Positions 49,641-57,968 of a DNA stretch of 64,000 nt are shown one piece after another (the first letter of the stretch is position 1; the number at the start of each line of letters is the position of its first letter). This stretch comes from a virus. The notes beneath the pieces were generated by a model, which had not been told where the DNA came from, did no database searches, and saw nothing but the letters and a program-made list of their open reading frames with translations. The translations under genes and the position numbers were made by a program. The DNA lies in the IMG/VR virus record IMGVR_UViG_3300042879_006196, positions 124,001 to 188,000 of that record; one strand, 5' to 3'.

Positions 49641-50489
49641 TTATCTTGTTCTTATTAAAACAAAAGTGGCTCCAGTTTTATCACAAACATCTCTCAAAAA
49701 TATCCAAGCGCTGCCATTTTCATCTATCTCGGCTACAGGCACAGAATAACCTTTCAAGCCATTCATCCACACAATGTTTTTGCCCATTTTTGTCAAAGCA
49801 TAATTTTTGGGTTGTAATTTATTAATAAATTCTCTAGCAGGAACAATAGTTCTACTATTTACCACTCTTGTTTTACCATAAATGAAAACATTATCTCCCA
49901 ATGTTATTTCAAAAACAGGATTAGTCCAAGGCGCGGCACCTTCCCCACTAAAAATTAAATATTGTTTATTTACTGCATCTACAAATTTTGTTTTGTCTAC
50001 AAGTTTACCAGGGCATGTTTTATTTGTCAAAGGGTCATCTCTATGGAATTTAAGTGTAGGTGGTTGCACCTTTAGATAATCGCAAAGAAACCCACACAAT
50101 TCTTGAGTGATTTCAAAAATTTCTTTTGCTCTATGTGAAGTGAAATCTGTAACAGTGTCGTAGTCACCTAGCATTTCTATACCCCAAGCATTAGCATTAT
50201 AGCTTTTGGCATGTACGCCAGGTTTGTTTAATGCTTGAAAAAGAATAATTCCTTTATCATCTACAAAAAAATGTGGTGCACCGTTCCAATTCATAACATG
50301 CTCATAATAATATTTCAAATTGATGAGATGTTGATCTGTGAAGCCATTTGGTCTTTGTGAAAGATTAGGTGAGGCTGTGTGATGTACTACAACAAATTGC
50401 GGTTTAAATGAAGTGAAATTCAAAGTTGCTAAATAAGTTTTTAGTTCTGCGATCGTTACTCTTTTGCCAACATAAGGAATAGTGCCCAT
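49641..50489 (-). CDS. N-acetylmuramoyl-L-alanine amidase (Amidase_2) with C-terminal copper-amine-oxidase-N-like domain
   Basis: Residues about 25-165 form an Amidase_2 domain: VVVHHTAS (His36), WGIEML (Glu105), KFHRDDP (His149) and KTCPG (Lys157, Cys159), matching T7-lysozyme-like zinc ligands and the catalytic Lys. The C-terminal part (TRVVNSRTIVPAREFINKL, AWIFLRDVCDKTGA) resembles the copper amine oxidase N-terminal-like domain often used as a binding module. It cleaves the peptidoglycan MurNAc-L-Ala bond, so it is an endolysin or a virion-associated lysin. No holin is recognised beside it. Confidence 0.92.
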   Translation of the reverse strand: MGTIPYVGKRVTIAELKTYLATLNFTSFKPQFVVVHHTASPNLSQRPNGFTDQHLINLKYYYEHVMNWNGAPHFFVDDKGIILFQALNKPGVHAKSYNANAWGIEMLGDYDTVTDFTSHRAKEIFEITQELCGFLCDYLKVQPPTLKFHRDDPLTNKTCPGKLVDKTKFVDAVNKQYLIFSGEGAAPWTNPVFEITLGDNVFIYGKTRVVNSRTIVPAREFINKLQPKNYALTKMGKNIVWMNGLKGYSVPVAEIDENGSAWIFLRDVCDKTGATFVLIRTR

Positions 50490-50532
50490 AACTTTATTCT
50501 TCTAAATAAAAATTAATTTTCACTTTTTCTTT

Positions 50533-50538
50533 TATAAC
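50533..50538 (+). promoter_or_regulatory. leaderless-type -10 box (TATAAC)
   Basis: TATAAC, six bases, then the ATG at 50545. It shares a 55-base divergent spacer with the amidase start. Confidence 0.4.
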
Positions 50539-50544
50539 TTTAAT

Positions 50545-51090
50545 ATGACTTTGAATTGCAATATTCCACATTTTGAATGTTTTGTTAAAAAAGAATTTCT
50601 TACCAACTTTACACAATCTGATGAGTTGATAAAAGCCAAAGCTTTTGCAGTGTCGAGCACAAGAGGTCAAGTGTTACAGTTTCATGTTTTGACAGAGCAT
50701 GGAGCAATGTTTTCTAAACTTCCAGTGCATGCTTTAGTTCTTAAAAAAGATTATGAAAAAATGGAATTAAATCAGCTTGTCACTTATGATACTTTTAGTT
50801 TTCATTTGTCAAACATTACTTATGATTATTTAAAATATTTGACATGCACATACTTTGCTGGTGATAAACGCGAAAAATATGGGGCTACATATTTTACAAC
50901 AGTTGATTTTTATGATTCCGAGTATGCAGATCACCCTGGTGTCACTAAATGTTGTCATATTTTGTTTTTAGATAATGGCAATATTGCGGCAGCACCAAAC
51001 AATAGAATCCTATGGAACGACACAGGATTAAAGTCAGATGTAACGAAAATTGATTATAAGCCTTTAAATAAAATCTTTACAGTGGAATGA
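50545..51090 (+). CDS. unknown 181-residue protein
   Basis: The product has mixed alpha/beta content (HVLTEHGAMFSKLPVHALVLKKDY, ATYFTTVDFYDSEYADHPGVTKCCHILFLDNG), with aspartates and histidines near the end of strands, but no family is recognised. It overlaps the aminoacyl-transferase-like gene by four bases (ATGA), so the two are co-translated. Confidence 0.72.
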   Translation: MTLNCNIPHFECFVKKEFLTNFTQSDELIKAKAFAVSSTRGQVLQFHVLTEHGAMFSKLPVHALVLKKDYEKMELNQLVTYDTFSFHLSNITYDYLKYLTCTYFAGDKREKYGATYFTTVDFYDSEYADHPGVTKCCHILFLDNGNIAAAPNNRILWNDTGLKSDVTKIDYKPLNKIFTVE

Positions 51091-51872
51091 AAATATTTTT
51101 TGATCATATTCTTTTTCAGCAAACTAATTACAATTTTAATCATACACTTGTATCTGCAATTTTTGAAGAAAATGAATATAATTATGCATTAGAAAATGGA
51201 TGGTTTCCAGATAATTTTTGGATAAATTCATCTACAAGTCATTCAATAAGATGTGAAAAATTGGGCGAATTTGTTTGGTCTCCAATAAGATCTTCTAGAA
51301 TTAAAGTGGAGGATTTTGTACTTGACAAAAAAGATAGAAGATTACTTAAAAATAATATTGATGTAGAAAAGCAAATTGTTTCGCAAATAGATACTGTAGA
51401 AGTGTTTGAAGTTTATAAAAAATATATTTGCGCAAAAGGATTCGATGATTTTAAGGATTCATTAGAAGATTTCAAACATAGTTTTTGCCGAGAAGATTTT
51501 CATTTTTTACTTTACAAACAAAACACAATCTTAATAGGCTTTTGTATTGTGCAACCATTTGGAAATAATCTAGTGTCTTATCAATTTTGTTGGGATTATG
51601 AAAATCCAAAATTAAGTTTGGGAAAATTTTCACAAATTCAAGAAATAGAATATGCTAAATCACTCAACATGAATTATGTTTACATAGGATGCATTGCTGA
51701 AAAAGAAGGAATGTATAAAAGTAATTTTTCTGGATTTGAATATTTTAATGGAAGAGAATGGAGAAAGAAAGATAACTTAATCGAAAAATGGCTTTTGAAT
51801 GATTCAGATTGTGTGAGTATTGACAGATTGTGTGAGTTAGAAAAGGAATACATCAAAGACTACCAGGTTTAA
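51087..51872 (+). CDS. ATE/Bpt-like aminoacyl-tRNA-protein transferase
   Basis: The 261-residue product resembles the C-terminal GNAT-like half of arginyl/leucyl-tRNA-protein transferases: LIGFCIVQPFGNNLVSYQFCWDYENP, then LSLGKFSQIQEIEYAKSLNMNYVYIGC, and MYKSNFSGFEYFNGREW (cf. G-Y-W-I...K-M-x-Y-K-A-x-F-x-P-x-E of bacterial Bpt). Bacterial enzymes add Leu or Arg to acidic N-termini and mark proteins for degradation. Which amino acid this one transfers is unknown; the N-terminal half is divergent. Confidence 0.75.
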   Translation: MKIFFDHILFQQTNYNFNHTLVSAIFEENEYNYALENGWFPDNFWINSSTSHSIRCEKLGEFVWSPIRSSRIKVEDFVLDKKDRRLLKNNIDVEKQIVSQIDTVEVFEVYKKYICAKGFDDFKDSLEDFKHSFCREDFHFLLYKQNTILIGFCIVQPFGNNLVSYQFCWDYENPKLSLGKFSQIQEIEYAKSLNMNYVYIGCIAEKEGMYKSNFSGFEYFNGREWRKKDNLIEKWLLNDSDCVSIDRLCELEKEYIKDYQV

Positions 51873-51893
51873 CCCATTTTAATTTAAAAATGA

Positions 51894-52283
51894 TTATTGA
51901 ATTTCAGGCTCAAAATAAGAAATCATCGTGATAGCTTCTGATTTATTAGTGAACATAGGAAAAAATCTCTCTTCAGTTCTGATCACATAATTCACATTAT
52001 CATCGGGAATAATTTCCGCTTTTACTAAACAATCTAAAATAGCCTTATTAATGTTATCAATGTCTGATTTTCTCGTGAAACCCCTTCCTTGCACTACTTT
52101 AATTTCTATTTCTATTGGAAAGCCATCAGGCTTATCTAGACCATTTTTTAACAGCGGAATATTTAGTTCAAGCCAATTTCTATAATGTTTTGATTTAACC
52201 ATCCCATATTTTTTAGATGGTGTATACATTTTGTTTTTAGAAATAGGTGGACCAATCGTGATTGAAGTGCGTTTTATAATCAT
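51894..52283 (-). CDS. rusA: RusA-like Holliday junction resolvase
   Basis: The 129-residue product has the RusA pattern: GPPISKNKMYTPSK near the N-terminus, SDIDNINKAILDCLVKA (Asp74, Asp76, Lys80) and IIPDDNV (Asp94/95). These correspond to the three catalytic acidic residues and the lysine of E. coli RusA. It probably resolves branched DNA before packaging. It lies immediately downstream of a structural gene on the same strand, 17 bases apart. Confidence 0.9.
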   Translation of the reverse strand: MIIKRTSITIGPPISKNKMYTPSKKYGMVKSKHYRNWLELNIPLLKNGLDKPDGFPIEIEIKVVQGRGFTRKSDIDNINKAILDCLVKAEIIPDDNVNYVIRTEERFFPMFTNKSEAITMISYFEPEIQ

Positions 52284-52300
52284 AAATTATACAGGCAAAA

Positions 52301-54349
52301 TTAAGAAGCTCCACCTTTCCATATTTGTCTGAACATTCTTGATCTTCCACCAGGGAAAGCGTATTCTGGCACTGTGACGGTACCCATAACAGGTCGCACA
52401 GCAATTGGAAGTTTTTTGAGAAGCTCGTTGAATTCTTCTTGATACATTTTTGCCGTGTCTTTAATACTCGCCACTGCATCAAATGATCCAGACTCAGGAT
52501 CCATTACTAACAATCTTCGCTCTCTTTGATTAAGCCCCACAACAAGTTGCCGTAGCAAATAATATGTGGCACCAGATACCAATGTTGCATCATAATAAAA
52601 AGGCACTGTTGCAACATTGTATATTTTATTTAAACCTGGTTGAGCATTAATAGCTTGAAGAGCTAAATACAATGCGTTGTTTATTTGAGTGTTGGTAAAC
52701 ATTCTTACATAATAAGTGACAAGCAGCGTATCATATTCTTGAATACTAACTGGGTCGCCATTAATATCAAAGAAATAAAATTTCCCTTCATTGGTAAATC
52801 TATAAAATAATCCATTTGGATAGTTATTTGTTAGTGTTGAGGGATTGTCAAATGGATCACTCAAAGATTGGTCTAAGCTATTATAAAATCCAGTGTAAGG
52901 GCTTAATACAAACATACTGGATCTTTGACCACCATTTGTTGAACATGTAATTCTTACTTGTGGTGCAGGATCTGTAACCATATCGCCATATGCTAAAGTG
53001 GCAGAAGTTCGCTGGAAACCAAATAAAGGCTCTTCATCGTAAACTGGTACTCTTAACAATGCGTTGAGTTCAAACAAAACGGAAGATTTCAAAAGCAATT
53101 CATCACCAATCATTGGTTGAATTGATAATGTAGATGTAAAATCATAGTTAGTTTGTTTTATGTAATAAGTGTCTGCTGGATTACCAGAGTTATCTATAAA
53201 CTCATTCAAAGGCGCAGCTACACTTGCAACAAAATCTAGAGCAGTAGGAATATAAGTGAGCCTGTTGTTGGCATCTCCTACAATAATATTATAATCTTGA
53301 TCCTCAACCACAGAATTAGGCGTGTCAAACTGTTGATAATTCACCCCTGTAGACCCAACAGTGTTTATAATTTGCCCCTCTGTAGATGTAGAACTAGAAA
53401 CAGATTCAACCGAATATCCAACGCCATTAAAACCATAAGTAGTGGTATTAACAGTGACAGATGTTGACGCCACAACATTCACCGTGTTATTGTAAGAATC
53501 GCAAGCAACTAAAATACCAAAGTGATTGTATATTAATGCTGACCAAACTTGATCTGATGGAGTCAATGCAAAATTCAAAGACCACTGTGAGGTTGTATTT
53601 CCAAGATTGATGTTACCATCATAAATCCATTCCGAAATATTATTATCATAATCTGCAACAGCTACTTTTGAACCATCATAATTAGATATTTTTTTAACAG
53701 CGGCATTTAGTCCATTTGAAGAATTAATTATCACACCAGAAGAACCAGCATCTGCCACCACTGTGTTTCCGCTCATACTCACATTAGTTGCAAAAACTGA
53801 ACCACTAAAGCCGCAATATAATCTATCTTTATAAAAACTAAAATCCAGATCTTGATAAAATGATGTGCTTGCACCAACAAACACAGAATATTCAATAGTG
53901 TTTTGTTTAGTGAATGTAGAGTTCGCAAAAGTGAACACTGTCAAGTTGGACGCAAACCCAACCATTATCACTTCGCTTGTTCCAATTGTTCCAACTTTCA
54001 AATTAACAGGAGTGGCTGATCCTAAGTAACTATTGCTTGCAAAAGCTTGCGTGGTGAATGTATTGCCCACCTTTTTATAAGCAATTAACCCTGATTGATT
54101 CAAGCAATAAATGTATGTTGTGCCTGATCCTAAAGCAATTGGCAAACCCAGATTTTGTGTAGAGTTGTTAGTGTATGTAGAAACAATGAGAGGAAATCTA
54201 TAGTCATTGTTAGCTACACCTTTGAAAATTAAAGATTGGGTAGATGGGAAGTTTGTGTCAGGATCCCAAGACACATATACTCCTGGGTTACCATGACTAT
54301 TATTGTATTGTCCTATTAAACCTTGTTGAAATGGCACTGCACTAGGCAT
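52301..54349 (-). CDS. large beta-rich virion protein
   Basis: The 682-residue product begins with Ser/Asn/Thr/Gly-rich repeats reminiscent of a beta-propeller (TSEVIMVGFASNLTVFTF, NVSMSGNTVVADAGSSG, ISEWIYDGNINLGN). A second part from about residue 400 is more structured and ends DTAKMYQEEFNELLKKLP...PGGRSRMFRQIWKG. Likely a virion protein, for example a fibre or neck component; no family name is possible. TAAAAA lies six bases upstream of its ATG. Confidence 0.78.
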   Translation of the reverse strand: MPSAVPFQQGLIGQYNNSHGNPGVYVSWDPDTNFPSTQSLIFKGVANNDYRFPLIVSTYTNNSTQNLGLPIALGSGTTYIYCLNQSGLIAYKKVGNTFTTQAFASNSYLGSATPVNLKVGTIGTSEVIMVGFASNLTVFTFANSTFTKQNTIEYSVFVGASTSFYQDLDFSFYKDRLYCGFSGSVFATNVSMSGNTVVADAGSSGVIINSSNGLNAAVKKISNYDGSKVAVADYDNNISEWIYDGNINLGNTTSQWSLNFALTPSDQVWSALIYNHFGILVACDSYNNTVNVVASTSVTVNTTTYGFNGVGYSVESVSSSTSTEGQIINTVGSTGVNYQQFDTPNSVVEDQDYNIIVGDANNRLTYIPTALDFVASVAAPLNEFIDNSGNPADTYYIKQTNYDFTSTLSIQPMIGDELLLKSSVLFELNALLRVPVYDEEPLFGFQRTSATLAYGDMVTDPAPQVRITCSTNGGQRSSMFVLSPYTGFYNSLDQSLSDPFDNPSTLTNNYPNGLFYRFTNEGKFYFFDINGDPVSIQEYDTLLVTYYVRMFTNTQINNALYLALQAINAQPGLNKIYNVATVPFYYDATLVSGATYYLLRQLVVGLNQRERRLLVMDPESGSFDAVASIKDTAKMYQEEFNELLKKLPIAVRPVMGTVTVPEYAFPGGRSRMFRQIWKGGAS

Positions 54350-54387
54350 AATATATTTTTATGGAAAAAACACATTATGCCTTTAAT

Positions 54388-55188
54388 TTATTCTTCAGAA
54401 TCTAGCACAATAGCTTCTGCAAAATCTTCGTCAGATTCATCGATGCCCATGTCGTAGTTATTTGACTCAACAATATCATCGTAACCAACTACATCTCTCA
54501 ATAAATCAGCTTTCATAGCTACCTCTTCGCTGTCTATTCCAGAATCAATTCTTGCATCTCTATTAAGGTTGGTCATTTTAGCTTGAACCACTCCAACAGA
54601 ATTTGAAGTATCATTCGAAGGAACAGCATAATAAACATTGTGATTTTTTTCTGTGGCGGCAGTTTTAGTTCTAGAAAGAAGCTTTGGTACAATACCTGGA
54701 TCATTTTCTACAATTTCTGCAAATTCCTCAGCAGTCAAAACTTCTCCTCTTTCATCAGAAAGTCTACTTGCAATTTCATAAGCAGTGACATAAGACATAG
54801 GGTGGCTTGCTGAACCTGAGATGTCTAATTCTGAATTTTTTCTTTTTCCTTTTTCAAGGTCAATAGTATCAACATCAAATTCTTTATCATCAGTTTTTAA
54901 TTTATTAAGCTTTGTCTTATTTTGTTGCTCTCTCAAAAGTTGTTTTTTTTCCTTTTGATATTGCATTTCCATAGTCTTTTCATATTCTTCTGGGGAAAGT
55001 TTTCTTAAAATACCATTTCTAATTGAATCTTTTAAGTTTCTTGATCTTCTAATTACATTTTCGTCTTCCCATGTAAGATCTTTCACTTCTGTAGGGGCAA
55101 ACAATAAGCCGATATCGCTCACTGAATGCCAACCCAAAGTAATATTTTGGACAATGAATGTTTCTCTTTCTGTGCTAGAGTTTGTCAT
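54388..55188 (-). CDS. unknown charged protein
   Basis: The 266-residue product has a beta-like N-terminus (ETFIVQNITLGWHSVSDIGLLF), a Lys/Gln/Glu-rich helix (EKTMEMQYQKEKKQLLREQQNK) and an acidic C-terminus. No family is recognised. The ATG at 55188 is preferred over 55203 because TATAAG lies exactly six bases upstream. It may be a virion accessory protein, judging by the neighbours. Confidence 0.72.
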   Translation of the reverse strand: MTNSSTERETFIVQNITLGWHSVSDIGLLFAPTEVKDLTWEDENVIRRSRNLKDSIRNGILRKLSPEEYEKTMEMQYQKEKKQLLREQQNKTKLNKLKTDDKEFDVDTIDLEKGKRKNSELDISGSASHPMSYVTAYEIASRLSDERGEVLTAEEFAEIVENDPGIVPKLLSRTKTAATEKNHNVYYAVPSNDTSNSVGVVQAKMTNLNRDARIDSGIDSEEVAMKADLLRDVVGYDDIVESNNYDMGIDESDEDFAEAIVLDSEE

Positions 55189-55194
55189 AATAAT

Positions 55195-55200
55195 CTTATA
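55195..55200 (-). promoter_or_regulatory. leaderless-type -10 box (TATAAG)
   Basis: TGTATAAG, six bases, then ATG at 55188. Same pattern as at 1207. Confidence 0.5.
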
Positions 55201-55202
55201 CA

Positions 55203-55532
55203 TTAAAAATCAGAAAGTTTTTTGTCACCATTTTTAAATTCATTGCCTAACCAATATTCATTTGACACAGATTCTCTGGAATCAGGTGGCGCATCTTTTT
55301 TTCTTTTAAGTGTTTCATCTTTCATCCATTTTCCTGAATCAATTCTTTTTTCTGTTGCGCCAAGTTTTTTTTGGTTTGCGGTTCGTCCTTCCTTAGTAGC
55401 AAAAGAATCAAAAATTCTTTTCATTGTACCTTCCCCACAAGGACATTCCATTTCTGCTTTATAATCATTTATAGTAAGGTGAATTTCATGAATCGAATTA
55501 TTACAAGTGCATCTGAATCTGAAAAGCGGCAT
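55203..55532 (-). CDS. small zinc-ribbon-like protein
   Basis: From the ATG at 55532 the product is 109 residues and starts MPLFRFRCTC, in the style of FmdB-type zinc ribbons (MPxYEFxCxxC), with the second pair CPCGEG about 25 residues later. The rest is charged and Lys-rich. The ATG at 55532 is preferred because TACAAA lies six bases upstream. It overlaps a plus-strand gene by 45 bases. Confidence 0.7.
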   Translation of the reverse strand: MPLFRFRCTCNNSIHEIHLTINDYKAEMECPCGEGTMKRIFDSFATKEGRTANQKKLGATEKRIDSGKWMKDETLKRKKDAPPDSRESVSNEYWLGNEFKNGDKKLSDF

Positions 55533-55685
55533 AAAAAATTTGTACATTTTTATTGCGTGAAAGCAAGGGATCATTTCAAAACAAATATATATGAAGAGGT
55601 AGTTTTTAAAAATGGTAAAAAAGCTTTGAAGGCAGTGAATCCTTCAAATAATGTTGTGTCATATTTAATTGTTAAGGAGTTTTAA
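55488..55685 (+). CDS. small protein coupled to the next structural gene
   Basis: The 65-residue product (ATG at 55488 behind AAGGTG) contains HKKFVHFYCVKARDHF and VFKNGKKALKAVNP. It overlaps the minus-strand zinc-ribbon gene by 45 bases. Its stop overlaps the next ATG as TAATG, which supports it being translated. A small virion or head-tail protein is the likely class; unnamed. Confidence 0.65.
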   Translation: MNRIITSASESEKRHKKFVHFYCVKARDHFKTNIYEEVVFKNGKKALKAVNPSNNVVSYLIVKEF

Positions 55686-56590
55686 TGGCAGATATAGGAA
55701 CAGCAGTAAAAACAGTTGGTGGTTTTTTGGGCGTTAAAGAAATATTTGACCAAATAGTTAATAATTTTTTTGGTAAAGAAAAAACAGATACTACATTGGT
55801 AAAAGATAAGTTTGAACAATCAAAATTATTCAATCAACTCGCTGAATCATTGAAATCTATAAACTTCACAGAAGCTCAATTACCACCAGAATTGCAAAAT
55901 GAATCTATAGGATTTCCAGAAAGATTACAAGCATTTTTATCTAATCGTTCGATAAGATTTTTCAATAACACTAATACTTTAGAGTTTGTAAAATCAATGA
56001 TTAATTTTATTTCATCTACAAAGAATTTTGTAAACTATGATCCAAATTACGGACAAGACTTTATAAATTACATAAAAAAATCTTTAAGCGTAGGCAAAAC
56101 ATTAACTGAAATTGATTCAGATTTGAATGCAATGTTAGAAAAAATTATGTTTCCTTCTTATATAATTCTAAGGTTAAGGGGTGAGACAAATAGCGCAAAA
56201 TTAGTTTTAATTTTGCAAAATTTTGGAAAATTAGACCAAAATACACTCAAAGATTTTGCAAATATTGAAAAAGAATCAACTTTACTATATGGTGAACATT
56301 CTTCAGATTTTGATTTAAAAATAGAAAATGAACAAGCTTTAGAAACTTTCATGTTTTACAGAAATTTAGCAGAAAACAAAATTTATAATTTACAAGTTGA
56401 TACTAACATTAGCTATATAGAAGATTTTAAAAGAAACATTGCAAATTTATATAACTGTAAAGATGAAACATGTATTTCAAAATACATTGGATCAGCAATC
56501 AATTTTGCTAAAATAAGAGAACAGGTGGGCATTGCACTTAATACATACAATCCTGCTGAGGCATATCAGCCAAATATAGGTAGTAAATAA
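55685..56590 (+). CDS. unknown structural-region protein
   Basis: The 301-residue product has a hydrophobic N-terminus (TAVKTVGGFLGVKEIFDQIVNNFFG), then helical, Asn/Lys-rich sequence. No family is recognised. It opens the plus-strand operon that ends in two giant virion proteins. Confidence 0.72.
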   Translation: MADIGTAVKTVGGFLGVKEIFDQIVNNFFGKEKTDTTLVKDKFEQSKLFNQLAESLKSINFTEAQLPPELQNESIGFPERLQAFLSNRSIRFFNNTNTLEFVKSMINFISSTKNFVNYDPNYGQDFINYIKKSLSVGKTLTEIDSDLNAMLEKIMFPSYIILRLRGETNSAKLVLILQNFGKLDQNTLKDFANIEKESTLLYGEHSSDFDLKIENEQALETFMFYRNLAENKIYNLQVDTNISYIEDFKRNIANLYNCKDETCISKYIGSAINFAKIREQVGIALNTYNPAEAYQPNIGSK

Positions 56591-56591
56591 A

Positions 56592-57452
56592 ATGAGCAAA
56601 ATATTTAAAAAAATTGCACAAGGAGATTTTAATTTTAACACTCAAACAAATTCTGCTCAACAGCCATTGGTGTCTGAGTCTAATAAAGATAATGAAGCAC
56701 AAATCTTGTTTGATAAATTAACAGCTCTATCAAGCAAATTGGAAAAACAAAAAGCACAAGCTTCAACTCTGAAATCTAATTATGAGTTATTTAAAACAAG
56801 CACTCCATTTGATGATTCTGAAGTGCCCTCTGCGATTTCTCCATGTTCATCAATAATAAAATTTAATAAATTTATTTCAAGTGATGATTATATTCAAAAA
56901 AATACTGAATATATATCTGGGCTGCAAGAATTATTAAATATATTGAAAGTAATTTTAACTGAAGCCAGTACATTAAAAACAAGTTATGATTCAGCTATTT
57001 CAGCAGCTGGAATTAAAACAAGTGAGTTTGAAAAGGCTAATCCTGAAACTTTGATTCAATCAATCAAAAATGAAGAAACAAAAACACAAACAGAAGTAAT
57101 AATTGCAAACAAAACTTTAAAAATGTTTCAAATTACATTACCTTTCAAACAAAGATATGTAAAAGTATTAGCTCGTTTATGCAGAGCGCAAAACATAAAG
57201 AAAAAACATGATGCTTTAAACTTAAAGTACGTGAGTGATCTTAGGAACTTAAAACTAGGCTATGATGACGCTATAAAAATCATAAAACAATGGCAGGCAG
57301 CTTTTCTTTCACAAGTGCCAAAACAAAAAATCACTTCTAAAGAGCAAGCAGAACTAATGTCAGAAAGTTTTGTTCAAGCTATATTAGAAATAGAAACAGA
57401 AAAAAGAAAACTTGTTTTTGAAAGATTTAAATCTACATTTGGAAGAAAATGA
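56592..57452 (+). CDS. unknown coiled-coil structural protein
   Basis: The 286-residue product starts with SKIFKKIAQGDF, a copy of the recurrent N-terminal motif, followed by a Gln/Asn-rich linker and two long helices (LFDKLTALSSKLEKQKAQ, VILTEASTLKTSYDSAISAAG). No domain is recognised. It overlaps the next gene by four bases. Confidence 0.75.
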   Translation: MSKIFKKIAQGDFNFNTQTNSAQQPLVSESNKDNEAQILFDKLTALSSKLEKQKAQASTLKSNYELFKTSTPFDDSEVPSAISPCSSIIKFNKFISSDDYIQKNTEYISGLQELLNILKVILTEASTLKTSYDSAISAAGIKTSEFEKANPETLIQSIKNEETKTQTEVIIANKTLKMFQITLPFKQRYVKVLARLCRAQNIKKKHDALNLKYVSDLRNLKLGYDDAIKIIKQWQAAFLSQVPKQKITSKEQAELMSESFVQAILEIETEKRKLVFERFKSTFGRK

Positions 57453-57964
57453 CACAATCTGAAGCCTTCTTAGAATTTGAAGATTTGGGTATAAATGATT
57501 ATATTTTTGAATCAGATAATATTTACTGTGAAAAGCATATGCCTGATTTTAAATATACTGCAGGCGATTTAATAAAGATTAAAAAACCAACAACACAATC
57601 TTACAAAAAAATTTACAAAGATGTTGATTATTATATTGCAAAACAAGAAAAAGTGGTCAAAGAAATAAAATTCACCGAACCTAAAGAAGAAAAAATTGAA
57701 AAAATATCAAACGATGTAAATGAAAAAATAAATAACATCACAAATCACATAAATAAGCAGTTAGACAAATCTAACAAAATGAACGAAGAACAAATTAAAG
57801 AGCTCGAAAAAAATATTGGTAGTTTGTCACAAAGTAAATATATTTCTGATTTTGATTTAAAAAAATTAGAAAATAGAATTATTGATTCAACACAGGACAT
57901 AGTGGATGATTTACAAGAAAAGATAAGTAAACAAACAAAATTTATTGAAAATTTTTTGAAATGA
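57449..57964 (+). CDS. unknown protein with C-terminal coiled coil
   Basis: The 171-residue product has an N-terminal globular part (YIFESDNIYCEKHMPDFKYTAGDLIKIKKP) and a long coiled coil with repeated NKQLDKSNKMNEEQIKELEKN-type heptads. It encodes ACACAATCT twice (TQS). Possible fibre or assembly factor for the giant protein that follows directly. Confidence 0.72.
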   Translation: MTQSEAFLEFEDLGINDYIFESDNIYCEKHMPDFKYTAGDLIKIKKPTTQSYKKIYKDVDYYIAKQEKVVKEIKFTEPKEEKIEKISNDVNEKINNITNHINKQLDKSNKMNEEQIKELEKNIGSLSQSKYISDFDLKKLENRIIDSTQDIVDDLQEKISKQTKFIENFLK

Positions 57965-57968
57965 AACT

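Noticed and set aside
55371-55487. Longer N-terminus for the small gene at 55488
   Set aside because: The upstream extension has poor composition and is antisense to the zinc-ribbon gene; the ATG at 55488 has a ribosome site.
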